From JAJXWB01 sp964634325 (GTDB lineage: Bacteria > Pseudomonadota > Alphaproteobacteria > Rhizobiales > Beijerinckiaceae), in assembly GCA_964634325.1 (NCBI GenBank), contig CAZWJF010000009.1, positions 100,526-164,525 on the forward strand: 64,000 nt of DNA, written 5' to 3'. A model generated the notes under the pieces. The model was not told the DNA's origin. It saw only the letters and a list, made by a program, of their open reading frames with translations, and made no database searches. The position numbers were made by a program, and so were the translations under genes. This document shows positions 36,091 through 45,633 of this stretch, one piece after another. Each line of letters opens with the position of its first letter. Position 1 is the first letter of the stretch.

Positions 36091-37238
36091 TTAATTTTCC
36101 GCCATCGCGCCGGCCGTCAGGTTCGGAGGCTCTGCGACGCGCATGCGTTTCAGCCAAGCGGTCAGGCGACGATTGGCTGGCGCTTCGAATTTCGTGTGAA
36201 TGGCCGAGGCGAGCGCCATGGCGAGCGCGGCGAACAGCAGCGTGGCGATCTCGCCCGTCCACGCATTCGCAAGCAGGGCCGGAGCGAACAGCAGCAGCGC
36301 GATCTTGTAGAGCGGCAGCGCGAGCGCGTGCGTCATGTAGAGCGCGAAGGAAGCCTCGCCCGCTGCGACGAGCGGCTTCCAATGCAGGAACGACGCCCTG
36401 CCGGCCATGTCGCGCGCACCCAGCGACGCGATGAGAACGAGCGCGCCCGGAACGAATAGATAGTTGAGCGTCGCTTCGCTCTGGACATTCTGCGCGCCGT
36501 CGCGATGCAGCGCAAACGCGACGACCATCAGGCCGAGGCCGAGAAGCGGATGACCGAAACGCCATCGCCGCGCACCAGGACGGCGGCGAGCCCGCCGAGC
36601 GCGAACTCCGCGAAATGCGGCAGGGGATGGTGCTTCAGAAAGTCTGACGCTCCCGCCGCGTCCGTCGCGGCGGCTGCGATCGCCGCGCCGAGGACGCCGA
36701 CATAGGCGCCGCATGCGATTGTCCCGACCGACACGCGATTGGCCAGCAAGGCGCGGAAGAACGAGGGCGCGACAAGGTAGAAGGCGAATTCGCAGGACAG
36801 CGACCATGACACGCCGTTCCATGCCTGCCGGATTTCCGGAGCGCCGATCGTCAGGTCGTGCAGCAGCAGGAAGTTGAGAACGGTCCCGCCAGGCGTTCCC
36901 TCGTAGCCTCCGATCGGCGCGCCGAGCAGGGCGAACAGCCAGAGCGAGACGAGCAGCGTCGCGACATGCAGCGGATAGATGCGAAAGATGCGGCGGGCGA
37001 TGAAATCGCCCCATGTCGCGCGCCGGTCGAAGCCGTACATCAGCACGAAGCCCGACAGGACGAAAAACAGCGGCACGCCGAGCCAGCCGACCTCGCCGAG
37101 CGCGCGGACGACAGGAAAATGCGGCCAGGCGTCGCGCGTGTGATGCACCACGACCGCCAGCGCCGCGAAGGCGCGCAGCGACGTGAGCGCCGGAAGGACG
37201 CGCGGAGGCGAAGGCGTAGGGGCGACGGCCTGGTGCAT
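36091..37238 (-). pseudogene. Acyltransferase family 3 gene with an internal frameshift
   Basis: The gene encodes an inner-membrane acyltransferase of the OafA/NodX type that O-acylates surface glycans. From the ATG at 37238 the first frame gives LPALTSLRAFAALAVVVHHTRDAW and several membrane helices up to GGLAAVLVRGDG, then runs into a TGA at 36528. The rest of the protein (WRFGHPLLGLGLMVVAFALHRD through FHTKFE-like IHTKFEAPANRRL, to the stop at 36091) continues in another frame starting around 36563. A one-base deletion (or equivalent) near 36560-36570 explains this. Either the gene is dead, phase-variable, or there is a sequencing error. Confidence 0.8.
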
Positions 37239-37315
37239 GGCCGCAATTTAGACGACGCGCATTGAACGCCTGTTCCAGGCTTGTCTCAAAGCCGATGCGC
37301 TTTGTTAAGCCGGTG

Positions 37316-38725
37316 TTAACCGGCGCGACGAGCCAGCGACGCCAGCGCCGAGACCGGCAGCAGGCGGTCGTCGATATAGAAGTCCGCGGCCGGTTTGCCG
37401 AAGTGCAATTCGTGATAACGCAGGCCCCAGCGCGCAAATTGATCCTCGGTCACCTTCCGCCAGTCCATGCCTGTGGCCGATCCGCGTGCGGTGAACATCA
37501 CGATGCGATGGCCCTGGTCGAAGAGCTCGTTGACCGCCGCAATCGCCTGCTCCAACGGTTCGGCGAGCGTGTAGTCATTGCCGGGCGTGAGGCTTGCGAC
37601 GACGCCGTCCACATCGACGACGAAGGTCAGCCGCGCATCGCTTGCATGTTCGTTCCGGTGGAGCGCCGGGCTCGGCGCGGGCGAGTGGCTTCGCGCGCGG
37701 GCATGGTCGACCGTCTTGAGGATCGCCGAATCGAGCGACGTCCAGACGTCGAGGCCGAGCGCACGCGCCCGCGCGATCGAGGGAATGTAACGCGACCGCG
37801 CTGCATTCGCGTTCGCTTCGCCCTTGATGATTGCGCGTCGCCCGTCGGCCGCATGATGCGCGGCCTTGCGCGCGAGATCGCCAATCGCAATCGGCTCGTC
37901 GGAGCCGACGTTATAGGCGGCCCCCGCGCGGCCTTTCGCCAGCAGCGTCAGAAGCCATACTGCAAGATCGCCGGCGTAAAGATAGCTGCGCAAGGGCGAG
38001 CCGTCGCCCGCGACGACAACGTCGCGCCCGGCGACCGCGTCGCCAATGAAATTGCCGATCGCGAAATGCGCATCGAGCGGCAGGCCGGGTCCAACGAAGG
38101 CGAAGGCGCGCGCGATCACCGGCTGCAATGCGCCCTTCGCCATGGCGCATACGCACATCTGTTCGGCGACCCGCTTCGCCTGTCCGTAGGCCGAGCGTGG
38201 ATCGCATGGATCTGGCGCGCCACGATAATCCTCGTCGATGGCGTCGATGTCGGTTGGTTGGGGGCCGTAGACCGCGCCTGAACTGACGTAGAGCAGGCGC
38301 TCGGCGCGGGCCGCCGCGGCGAACTCGAGCACGCGCGCCGTTCCCGAGACAATCGTGTCGATCAGCGTCGCGGAATCGGAATCGGCCGCGACGCTTGTGT
38401 CCGTCGCCGCGTGAATGACATGACTGAAGCGGCCTTTCGGAAATTCGAAATAGCGCACGTCGCCATGCGCGAGGCTGATCGCCGCATGGTCTGCGAGCGC
38501 AGGATATGCAGCCCGGAACGCTTGCGGATTGCGCGTGAGCGCTGTGGCGCGAATGCCGAATTGGCGGTGCGCGCGCGCGATCGTCGCAAGCAGCCAGCGC
38601 CCGAAGAATCCCGTGCCGCCGGTGATGAACAGATTTGCGCCGCGCAGGCTCTCGAGCGCCGGGCCGCAATGCGCGATCGCCTCGTCGAGATCGCGCGGAT
38701 CGAGCCCGTCGTAATCCTCGGTCAT
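37316..38725 (-). CDS. NAD-dependent sugar epimerase/dehydratase fused to a HAD-like phosphatase domain
   Basis: A 469-aa two-domain enzyme. Residues about 25-340 are an extended SDR: NLFITGGTGFFGRWLL (coenzyme loop), LLYVSSGAVYGPQ, and SAYGQAKRVAEQM with the YxxxK pair. From about residue 366 a HAD-like domain begins: FVVDVDGVVASL (motif I, DxD), VMFTARGS (motif II-like Thr) and DFYIDDRLLP (motif IV). HAD domains of this type occur as sugar-phosphate phosphatases in capsule loci. Fusion suggests sequential work on one sugar. It is coupled by ATGA to the ThDP enzyme. Confidence 0.85.
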   Translation of the reverse strand: MTEDYDGLDPRDLDEAIAHCGPALESLRGANLFITGGTGFFGRWLLATIARAHRQFGIRATALTRNPQAFRAAYPALADHAAISLAHGDVRYFEFPKGRFSHVIHAATDTSVAADSDSATLIDTIVSGTARVLEFAAAARAERLLYVSSGAVYGPQPTDIDAIDEDYRGAPDPCDPRSAYGQAKRVAEQMCVCAMAKGALQPVIARAFAFVGPGLPLDAHFAIGNFIGDAVAGRDVVVAGDGSPLRSYLYAGDLAVWLLTLLAKGRAGAAYNVGSDEPIAIGDLARKAAHHAADGRRAIIKGEANANAARSRYIPSIARARALGLDVWTSLDSAILKTVDHARARSHSPAPSPALHRNEHASDARLTFVVDVDGVVASLTPGNDYTLAEPLEQAIAAVNELFDQGHRIVMFTARGSATGMDWRKVTEDQFARWGLRYHELHFGKPAADFYIDDRLLPVSALASLARRAG

Positions 38726-40608
38726 GCCGGTTCGCGCGCCGCGGCTTTCGGCAGGAGATGCGCTGGCGCGGAGTCAGACGCGGGGTCGAGCGGTACGATC
38801 ATGTTGGCCCGCAGTTCGTCGCGCGGCAGAAGCGGCGACATGTCTTCGAGCGGCATGGAGCGCATCGATCCGTCGGCCTGCGGCAGCGCGGCCGATTTCG
38901 GGAAGAGCGCTTCGTCGGCGACGACTTTCACGTCGACCAGCAGCGGCCCGCAATGCGACAGCGCGCGTTGCAGACCCTCGTGCAGATCGGCCGCGTCTTC
39001 GATCCGGAAGGCTTCCCATCCGAATGTCTTCGCCAGCGCCACGAAATCCGGAATGTCGAGCTTTCCGGCAGATCCGCTGCCGACATATCGGCCATCGAAG
39101 TAGTTGCGCTGCGTATTGCGGATCGAGGCGTAGCCGTTGTTGTTGAATACGATCAGCCGTAGCGGAATCTTCTGGCTGGCGATGGTCTGCATCTCCTGCA
39201 GATTCATCATCAGCGAACCGTCGCTTTCGATTCCCACGAACGGCCGGCGATCCGACGCCATATAGGCGCCGATCATAGCGGGCAGCCCATAGCCCATCGC
39301 ACCGAGGCCCGAAGTCAGGAAGACGCGCTGGCCTTCCTTGTTCTGAAAGCCCGTGTAGAAAAATTCGATTGCGAGGCCCGAGCTTCCGGTGACGATCAGC
39401 GAATGCGCCGGCAATTCATCGGACAGCGCTTGCGTCAAATGGAAGTGGCTGATGGGGCCGCGCGTCGGAAACGGGGCGCCGTCGTTGATCGGATAACGCC
39501 GCTTCCAGTCCGCGCAGCGCGCGAGCCACGCGCTGCGGTCGCGCGGGTTCGACTGGCGCGCAATCGGGATCATCGTCTCGATGAAATCGCGCGCGTCAGC
39601 CTGCACGCGCAGGACGAAGCTTTCGACGCCATCGAACTTGGCGAGCTCAGCCGGGTCGACGTCGACCATCACTTTCTTCGCATGTCGTCCGAATTTTTCC
39701 GGATTGTGCGCGGTCACCACATTGTCCAGCCGGGCGCCGACAGCGATCACGAGATCGGAATTCTGGATCGCGAAATTCGGAGCGCGCAATGCGACGACGC
39801 CCGGCTTGCCGACGCTGAGCGGATGATCGGCGGGCGCCAGGTCGGTCGCGTTCCAGGTCGTCACGACCGGAATGCGCAAGGTCTCGTAGAGCGTGCGAAA
39901 CTGCTCGGCGGCTTCCGCCAGACGAACGCCGTGGCCAGCAAGGATGATCGGCCGCTCGGCCTCCTCGATCAGGTCCATGATTTGCGCGCAAGCGTCGCTA
40001 AGCGCGGCGCTCGAATCTGAAGAAACCGGGGCGTCGAAAGGACGAAGCGAGGCGGGATCGATGGAAGCCGCCTGCACGTCGAGCGGTATGTCGATCCAGA
40101 CGGGGCCGCGCCGGCCTGTCGTCGCCAGATGGACAGCTTGTTCGAGATGAACACGTATGTCCTGCGGATCGAGCACGGTCGCCGCATACTTGGTGATCGG
40201 CCGGACGATGGAGACGATGTCGACTTCTTGCGGCCCCATCTGGCGCACACCGCTGTCGCCCATCATGTCGGACCGTTTCACCTGACCCGAAATGATAAGA
40301 AGCGGCACGGATTCGATCCACGCGCCGGCGCAGGCCGTCACGGCGTTCGTGCCGCCGGGCCCCGTCGTCACGAGCGCGCAGCCGAGATGGCCGTTGACGC
40401 GCGAATAGGCTTCCGCAGCGATCGAGGACGCCTGTTCGTGATGGTTGGGCACATAGTCGAGCCCCGGCGTATTGCCGAAGGCGTCGCAGAGATACATCGC
40501 TCCGCCGCCGGGGACGAGAAACACAGAGCCGACGCCCTGGTCGCGAACGAAGGCGGCGACATAGTCCGCGAGACGAATCGTATTCGGGCCGGTCATGCGC
40601 GCGTCCAT
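38722..40608 (-). CDS. Thiamine-diphosphate enzyme, acetolactate-synthase-like (YerE-like candidate)
   Basis: A 628-aa ThDP enzyme with the three-domain acetolactate synthase layout. N-terminal: VFLVPGGGAMYLCD, the cofactor-activating Glu in NHHEQASSIAAEA, and ALVTTGPGGTNAVTACAGAW. Central: FAD/DHS-like domain with VIAVGARLDN. C-terminal: ThDP-binding ESDGSLMMNLQEMQT ending in NNNGY. This subfamily is common in O-antigen loci rather than isoleucine/valine loci. With RfbFGH nearby it resembles YerE, which adds an acetyl unit from pyruvate to a CDP-3,6-dideoxy-4-keto sugar. That role is inference. An ATG at 40596 is an alternative start. Confidence 0.83.
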   Translation of the reverse strand: MDARMTGPNTIRLADYVAAFVRDQGVGSVFLVPGGGAMYLCDAFGNTPGLDYVPNHHEQASSIAAEAYSRVNGHLGCALVTTGPGGTNAVTACAGAWIESVPLLIISGQVKRSDMMGDSGVRQMGPQEVDIVSIVRPITKYAATVLDPQDIRVHLEQAVHLATTGRRGPVWIDIPLDVQAASIDPASLRPFDAPVSSDSSAALSDACAQIMDLIEEAERPIILAGHGVRLAEAAEQFRTLYETLRIPVVTTWNATDLAPADHPLSVGKPGVVALRAPNFAIQNSDLVIAVGARLDNVVTAHNPEKFGRHAKKVMVDVDPAELAKFDGVESFVLRVQADARDFIETMIPIARQSNPRDRSAWLARCADWKRRYPINDGAPFPTRGPISHFHLTQALSDELPAHSLIVTGSSGLAIEFFYTGFQNKEGQRVFLTSGLGAMGYGLPAMIGAYMASDRRPFVGIESDGSLMMNLQEMQTIASQKIPLRLIVFNNNGYASIRNTQRNYFDGRYVGSGSAGKLDIPDFVALAKTFGWEAFRIEDAADLHEGLQRALSHCGPLLVDVKVVADEALFPKSAALPQADGSMRSMPLEDMSPLLPRDELRANMIVPLDPASDSAPAHLLPKAAAREPA

Positions 40609-40613
40609 GCCTC

Positions 40614-42140
40614 TCAGATCCAGTAGCGCAGGATCGTCTTGCGGTTCGGATTCTCGTTGATCGCTTCATCGGTGTAGAAGGAGTCGTTGACGAAATGCGT
40701 CGACGAAATCTCCTCGAACACCGCGCCGGTGTCGCTCTCGAAAGCGTGCCGGACGCCCGGCGCGATGGTCACGACCGCGCCCGGTCCGCAGATGCGCTCT
40801 TCGCCGTCGAGCTGCAATTTCAATTCGCCATGCAGGACGTGGAAGGTCTCTTCCTTCAGCTTGTGGAATTGCTCGGGATGTCGCTGACCGGGCAGGACGA
40901 CGATGAGCTTCTTGCAGTAGCCGCGGTTCACGACGGTCACCATGGTCAGGCCATAGGCGTCGAACCGCTCGATCCCGAAGTGATGCGAAATCTCCAGTTC
41001 CGCCTCGCCTGGCACGACGCCCTTGCTCTCCTTGAGCAATTGCTTCACCCGTCCGACGATGGACAGCACCTTGGCGCGAACTTCCTTGCGCTCGGTCGCT
41101 TCCGCCATGACGGGCGCGTCGGCCGGCAGGTCGCGCGTCGCCGTGAATTGCGAATACTTCGACCAGTCGTTGGCGGTTATCTGTCCGGACTGCGTCGGAA
41201 TCGCGAAGAACACGTCGTCCGATTTGATCCTTTGTCCCTTGGCGACCGGGCGTTTGAGGAACGCGCCGCGACGCAAATCGCGCAAGGCGGCGAGTTCGTC
41301 CGGGGTGGGATCGATGCGCTCGCCGACGACGCCGGCGATTTGATAGGCCTTGCGCGCCGCTTCGAGCCAGGCGCGGGCCTGCTGCGGATTGGCGGAATAG
41401 TTGTTCAACGGATAGGCGTCGGTCGGCACGCCGATATGCTTCTCGAACAACGCCGCGCCTTTGGCGATCGCCATGGCCACAGGCATGGTCTCGTTCGGAT
41501 CCTCGTGCGTCGAATAGCCGATGCGCAGCTGCGGATAGCGATGCTTCAATATGTCGATCTGGTTGAGCTGCAACGCCGCGTTCTGCGTCGGATATTGCGC
41601 GACGCAGGCCATCAGCGCGAAATCCTTGTCGCGGTGCGTCAGGAACGCCACGACATTGTCCATGTCGGAATATTCGACGCCCGCAGTCGAGCCGACGATC
41701 GGCAGATTGACGGTCGCGATCTTTTCGAGCAGCGGCCAGTCCGTGAACGAGCAACTGGCGATTTTCAGTATGTCGAACCCGTCTTCGACGATGCGGTCCA
41801 CGGACGGTTCGTCAAACGGCGTGCACATCGCCAGAAAGTCGTTGGACTTGATCTCGTCCACCAGACGTCTCGTCTCGTCACGGCTCAACCGCGTTTCCGA
41901 AAAGCGCTTGATGTACTTGATGTCCATACGGCCCTTGAAGGCCGGATGGATGAAGGTGTCGAGCTCGCGAAACTGCAGCTTGAAGGCGAAAGTGAAATCG
42001 AAATCCTTCGCGAGAGCGCCGAACTCCCGGATGACGCGCAGTCCGTGTTCGACGTCGCCCATGTGATTGTTGGCGAGTTCGAAGATGAACAGCGGATTGG
42101 GCAGGCTGTTGCGCGGCATGGCGACCGTCTTGTCCAGCAT
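40614..42140 (-). CDS. NeuB-family sialic acid synthase-like protein with C-terminal cupin
   Basis: A 508-aa fusion. The first about 265 residues form a NeuB-type TIM barrel: PLFIFELANNHMGDVEHGLR, AFKLQFREL, CTPFDEPSVDRIVEDGFDILKIAS, and the KHIGVPTDAYPLN segment. A SAF-like segment follows at about residues 290-345 (LRDLRRGAFLKRPVAKG). From about 385 a cupin domain appears: VVLPGQRHPEQFHKLKEETFHVLHGEL and GPGAVVTIAPGVRHAFE, with metal-ligand histidines. NeuB enzymes condense phosphoenolpyruvate with a sugar to give nonulosonates. The start at 42140 has GGGAGCAG upstream. Confidence 0.84.
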   Translation of the reverse strand: MLDKTVAMPRNSLPNPLFIFELANNHMGDVEHGLRVIREFGALAKDFDFTFAFKLQFRELDTFIHPAFKGRMDIKYIKRFSETRLSRDETRRLVDEIKSNDFLAMCTPFDEPSVDRIVEDGFDILKIASCSFTDWPLLEKIATVNLPIVGSTAGVEYSDMDNVVAFLTHRDKDFALMACVAQYPTQNAALQLNQIDILKHRYPQLRIGYSTHEDPNETMPVAMAIAKGAALFEKHIGVPTDAYPLNNYSANPQQARAWLEAARKAYQIAGVVGERIDPTPDELAALRDLRRGAFLKRPVAKGQRIKSDDVFFAIPTQSGQITANDWSKYSQFTATRDLPADAPVMAEATERKEVRAKVLSIVGRVKQLLKESKGVVPGEAELEISHHFGIERFDAYGLTMVTVVNRGYCKKLIVVLPGQRHPEQFHKLKEETFHVLHGELKLQLDGEERICGPGAVVTIAPGVRHAFESDTGAVFEEISSTHFVNDSFYTDEAINENPNRKTILRYWI

Positions 42141-42251
42141 CGACTGCTCCCTCGGATCGCCGGCTGCGTCGGCGCAAATCAATTGATGTCGGCGCTCGCG
42201 GGCGCCTGATGAGACTCACGACCAGTCTCGCGGCGGAGGGTAAATTTTTCC

Positions 42252-43841
42252 TTAGCGGCTGTCCGCCTTTGGAACAGTTTTCCCGCTCACTCCAGGGGAG
42301 AAGGTCGGATCGACGCCATAGCCGAAATCCGGCCAGCACTGGCGCACGTCGACGGGGCGATGCGTCGCGCCGTCGGAGTTCATCAACCAGGCCGGCATCG
42401 TCCGGCGGTCGACCGCGTAATTGCTCGGCGCGTCCTCGCCGGCCAACGCCGCATTGGCTTCAAACAGCGAGCAATCGCTGATCGGATACCGCTGGAAGAC
42501 GGCGGCGCGCGTGAGTTCGACGGCGGCCGAGGGCGCGCAGAGCCCGAGGACCAGAGCGCCGAGATAGCGTGCGAACGTGCCGCGGCGCGCCGGATCGAGC
42601 AGGACAGAGCCGAAGCAGAAGGCCACAATCGTAAGCGCCGAAATCGAGCCGCGCATCACCAGATCGTTGGCAGGTCCAAACCGCCCGAGCGGCAGGGCGA
42701 CGAGCAGGATCAGGCTGAAGATCAGCAGACCGCGGTCCGCGGAGGGCACGTAGCGTCGGTACAGCGCGATATAGCCGACAGGAACGAAAGCGGCGAGGAT
42801 GAAGACGATATAAAGCAGCCAGAATTCTTCGCGGTCGCTGCTCAATCCGTGATCGATCGTCTCCGCGCCGATGACCATATAGGCCGCGACCGGGATGAAG
42901 CCCACGGCGACCGCGGCCACCGACCACAGTCGCGCGGAGGTCAGGCTGACCCGAAAATTCGCGGCGATCCGAAGCACGATCCACAAGGCTGCGGGCAGGA
43001 TGGCTAGCGGCGACCAGAACAGGGCGCCGCCGATGGAAACGGCCACGGTCGCCTCGTCGAGCTGACGTCGCGCGAGCAGCAACAGCAGCATGGCCAGCCA
43101 CCAGCCTGGCAGCGCATGGTTCGGAACCCAGAAGAACTGGACGAGAGACGCGGAATACTGGAAATGCGGGTTCCAGGAATCAAAGCCGATATAAAGCAAC
43201 CGGCCGAGCGTGAGCGGCATTTCGCCGACCATCACCAGCACGATGCCCAGCGCCGAACAGCCAGCGAGCAGAACCATGACGACGACATGCCGGAACCCGT
43301 GTCCGATCGTGGCGATCAGATAGAAGACGGCGCCGAGAAACAGGCTGTTCTGCGCGAACAACGCGACATGAGCGGCGTACAGGCCAAACGCGCGGCCGAC
43401 GAGGGCCGGCAGCATATACATGCCGAGCGGCGCGCGCGTGACGTAGTCGACGCCTTTGTAGTCGTAGGCAGACGGAAAACCCGTCGTGACGAGATCGCCG
43501 AGCACCGCGTCGCGGATGCGCCAGTCGAGCGGCGTGTGAAGCAGATGCAACTGTCCGCCCAGAAGGAAGATCGCTGCGGCGAACGCGACCGCGACCGCAA
43601 GACGGTTGCGCTGGATCGGTTCGTCGAGAAGGCCGTCGCAGGACGGCGCGCGCGCGATGAGGACCATCGCGCCGACGCACGCTCCAAGAAGAAGGGCTGC
43701 AGGCGCAGGGCGCAAATGCAACGCAAGCAACGCCGACGACGCGAACATCAGGAACGAGGTGAAAGCGACGAGCGCGCGGTTGGTCAGCGTCGCGCTGCGG
43801 ACCGATGCGCTGACGTCCGAACCAACCGCGAAATCGCTCAT
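42252..43841 (-). CDS. Multi-pass membrane protein of surface-polysaccharide cluster, unknown
   Basis: A 529-aa protein with at least ten hydrophobic segments and a periplasmic C-terminal tail (about 455-529) holding two cysteines. Overall layout resembles GT-C glycosyltransferases or O-antigen polymerases, but I see no diagnostic DxD or EWGG motif. GSISALTIVAFCFGSVLLDPARR and HFQYSASLVQFFWVPNHALPGW are its more distinctive stretches. The ATG at 43841 overlaps the GtrA stop as ATGA, so it probably acts with GtrA on a lipid-linked sugar. Confidence 0.75.
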   Translation of the reverse strand: MSDFAVGSDVSASVRSATLTNRALVAFTSFLMFASSALLALHLRPAPAALLLGACVGAMVLIARAPSCDGLLDEPIQRNRLAVAVAFAAAIFLLGGQLHLLHTPLDWRIRDAVLGDLVTTGFPSAYDYKGVDYVTRAPLGMYMLPALVGRAFGLYAAHVALFAQNSLFLGAVFYLIATIGHGFRHVVVMVLLAGCSALGIVLVMVGEMPLTLGRLLYIGFDSWNPHFQYSASLVQFFWVPNHALPGWWLAMLLLLLARRQLDEATVAVSIGGALFWSPLAILPAALWIVLRIAANFRVSLTSARLWSVAAVAVGFIPVAAYMVIGAETIDHGLSSDREEFWLLYIVFILAAFVPVGYIALYRRYVPSADRGLLIFSLILLVALPLGRFGPANDLVMRGSISALTIVAFCFGSVLLDPARRGTFARYLGALVLGLCAPSAAVELTRAAVFQRYPISDCSLFEANAALAGEDAPSNYAVDRRTMPAWLMNSDGATHRPVDVRQCWPDFGYGVDPTFSPGVSGKTVPKADSR

Positions 43842-44293
43842 GTCGCGCTCCGGAAGACAAAGTCGCGGCTCAGGACGTAGGAAATCGTCACGGCGCCGGG
43901 CAGAAGCAGCAGGCCGGCGAGCCATGGTGCGACATGAGCTTGCTCCAGAGCCGCGAGACCAGCCGCGTTGTAGACGAACACCACGCCATAGACGCCGAAG
44001 AACCGGACGAGATTGCCGGCGCCGTGGGCGCGGAACACGAAGCGTCCGGTCGTGCGGAAGTTGAACAGAATGCCGAGGATCGTCGAGATGACGAGCGCAG
44101 AAAACGTCGTCGGCATGATCGCCAGCGCGACAAGGAATAATCCGTATCCGAAAGCCGTATTCACGCCGCCGACGATCAGAAACCGCAAGACTCGGTGGCG
44201 TTCCAGCAGGCCGCGCGTCGAGGCGACGATGTTGTGAAGCCCAGCGCGGCGTGGCGCGGGTCGCTCCTCGCGATCGTCGACGGACGGAATCAC
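43838..44293 (-). CDS. GtrA family membrane protein
   Basis: A 151-aa GtrA-like protein with four membrane helices: RFLIVGGVNTAFGYGLFLVAL, ALVISTILGILFNFRTTGRFVF, a third near FFGVYGVVFVYNAAG, and a fourth near WLAGLLLLPGAVTISYVLSRDFVF. The family is thought to flip polyprenyl-linked sugars for glycan modification. Start is a GTG that overlaps the RfbH stop as GTGA. Likely partner: the GtrB-like transferase at 35113. Confidence 0.88.
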   Translation of the reverse strand: MIPSVDDREERPAPRRAGLHNIVASTRGLLERHRVLRFLIVGGVNTAFGYGLFLVALAIMPTTFSALVISTILGILFNFRTTGRFVFRAHGAGNLVRFFGVYGVVFVYNAAGLAALEQAHVAPWLAGLLLLPGAVTISYVLSRDFVFRSAT

Positions 44294-45633
44294 GCGACCT
44301 CGCGCGGCAGATTGCGGGCGAGGCCGCGCAGCGTCTCGATGACGAAATCGATTTCAGCCTCGCCGAGGCCCGGATAGACGCCGATCCAGAATGTACGGTC
44401 GACCACGATATCGGCGTTCGTCAGCGGGCCGGCGATGCGATAGTCGCGGCCCTTCATGTACGGCTGGCGCACGAGATTTCCGCCGAACAGCAGACGTGTG
44501 CCGATGTTGCGCGCCTGCAGTTCGAGCAGCAGAGCATGGCGCGACAGCGGCGCGTCCTTGCGCAGGGTGATCGGAAATCCGAACCACGAGGGTTCCGTTC
44601 CCGGCGTCGCCTCCGGCAGGATGAACACGTCCTCAAGCGACGCGAGGCCATCGCGCAACCGTGCGAAATTGCGACGGCGCGCGGCGATGAATTCGTCGAG
44701 GCGTTCGAGCTGCGCGACGCCCACCGCCGCCTGCATGTCGGTGATCTTCAGATTGTAGCCGAGATGCGAATAGACGTACTTGTGATCGTAGCCCTTGGGC
44801 AGGTCGCCGAGCCGCCAGCCGTAGCGCTTGTTGCAGCTGTTGTCCTTGCCTGGATCGCAATAGCAGTCGCGGCCCCAGTCGCGAAACGATTCCATGATCT
44901 TGTCGAGATTGGCGTCGTTCGTGAACACAGCGCCGCCCTCGCCCATCGTGATGTGATGGGCGGGATAGAAGCTCAGCGTGCCGATGTCGCCGAACGTGCC
45001 GACATGCTTTCCGCCCACGGTCGCGCCGAGCGCGTCGCAGCAATCTTCGATCAGAAACAGGCCATGCCGATCGCACAACTTGCGGAGCGCCAGCACGTCG
45101 AACGGATTGCCGAGCGTGTGGGCGACCATGATCGCGCGCGTGCGCGGTCCGATCGCCGCTTCCAGGGCCGCGACGTCGATGTTGTAGGTCGGTATGTCCA
45201 CATCGACAAAGACGGGGACCATATTGTGTTGCAGGATCGGATTGACGGTGGTCGGAAACCCGGTCGCACAGGTTACGACCTCGTCGCCGGGCTTGAGTTG
45301 ACGCTGCTTGAGGCGCGGCGAGGTGAGCGCCGAAAACGCGACCAGATTGGCCGACGAGCCGGAATTGACGGTCAACGCGTATTTTGCGCCGATGCGGCGG
45401 GCGAGTCTGTCCTCGAATTCGTCGTTGAACCGGCCCGTCGTCAGCCAGAAGTCGAGTGCGGAATCGACCAGCATCTGCATGTCGCGCGCGCCGTAGACGC
45501 GGCCCGACACCGGGACGTTGGGGCGTGAAGGATCGAAGGGCGCACGCTGATGCGCGGCCGCGTGATAGCGCGCGGTCAATTCGAGAATCTGGGCGCGCAG
45601 CGCCTGCGGATCGTCAGGCGCGCTTGCGCTCAT
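44290..45633 (-). CDS. rfbH: CDP-4-keto-6-deoxyglucose-3-dehydratase RfbH (E1)
   Basis: This 447-aa PMP-dependent enzyme removes the 3-hydroxyl of CDP-4-keto-6-deoxyglucose. It belongs to the DegT aminotransferase fold but has the E1 hallmark: histidine in place of the PLP lysine in LSFYPAHHITMGEGGAVF. Iron-sulfur cysteines lie in DWGRDCYCDPGKDNSCNKRYGWRLG. Product formation needs an NADH:[2Fe-2S] reductase (E3, AscD/RfbI); none is visible in this window. Its start overlaps the RfbG stop by 20 nt. Confidence 0.93.
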   Translation of the reverse strand: MSASAPDDPQALRAQILELTARYHAAAHQRAPFDPSRPNVPVSGRVYGARDMQMLVDSALDFWLTTGRFNDEFEDRLARRIGAKYALTVNSGSSANLVAFSALTSPRLKQRQLKPGDEVVTCATGFPTTVNPILQHNMVPVFVDVDIPTYNIDVAALEAAIGPRTRAIMVAHTLGNPFDVLALRKLCDRHGLFLIEDCCDALGATVGGKHVGTFGDIGTLSFYPAHHITMGEGGAVFTNDANLDKIMESFRDWGRDCYCDPGKDNSCNKRYGWRLGDLPKGYDHKYVYSHLGYNLKITDMQAAVGVAQLERLDEFIAARRRNFARLRDGLASLEDVFILPEATPGTEPSWFGFPITLRKDAPLSRHALLLELQARNIGTRLLFGGNLVRQPYMKGRDYRIAGPLTNADIVVDRTFWIGVYPGLGEAEIDFVIETLRGLARNLPREVA

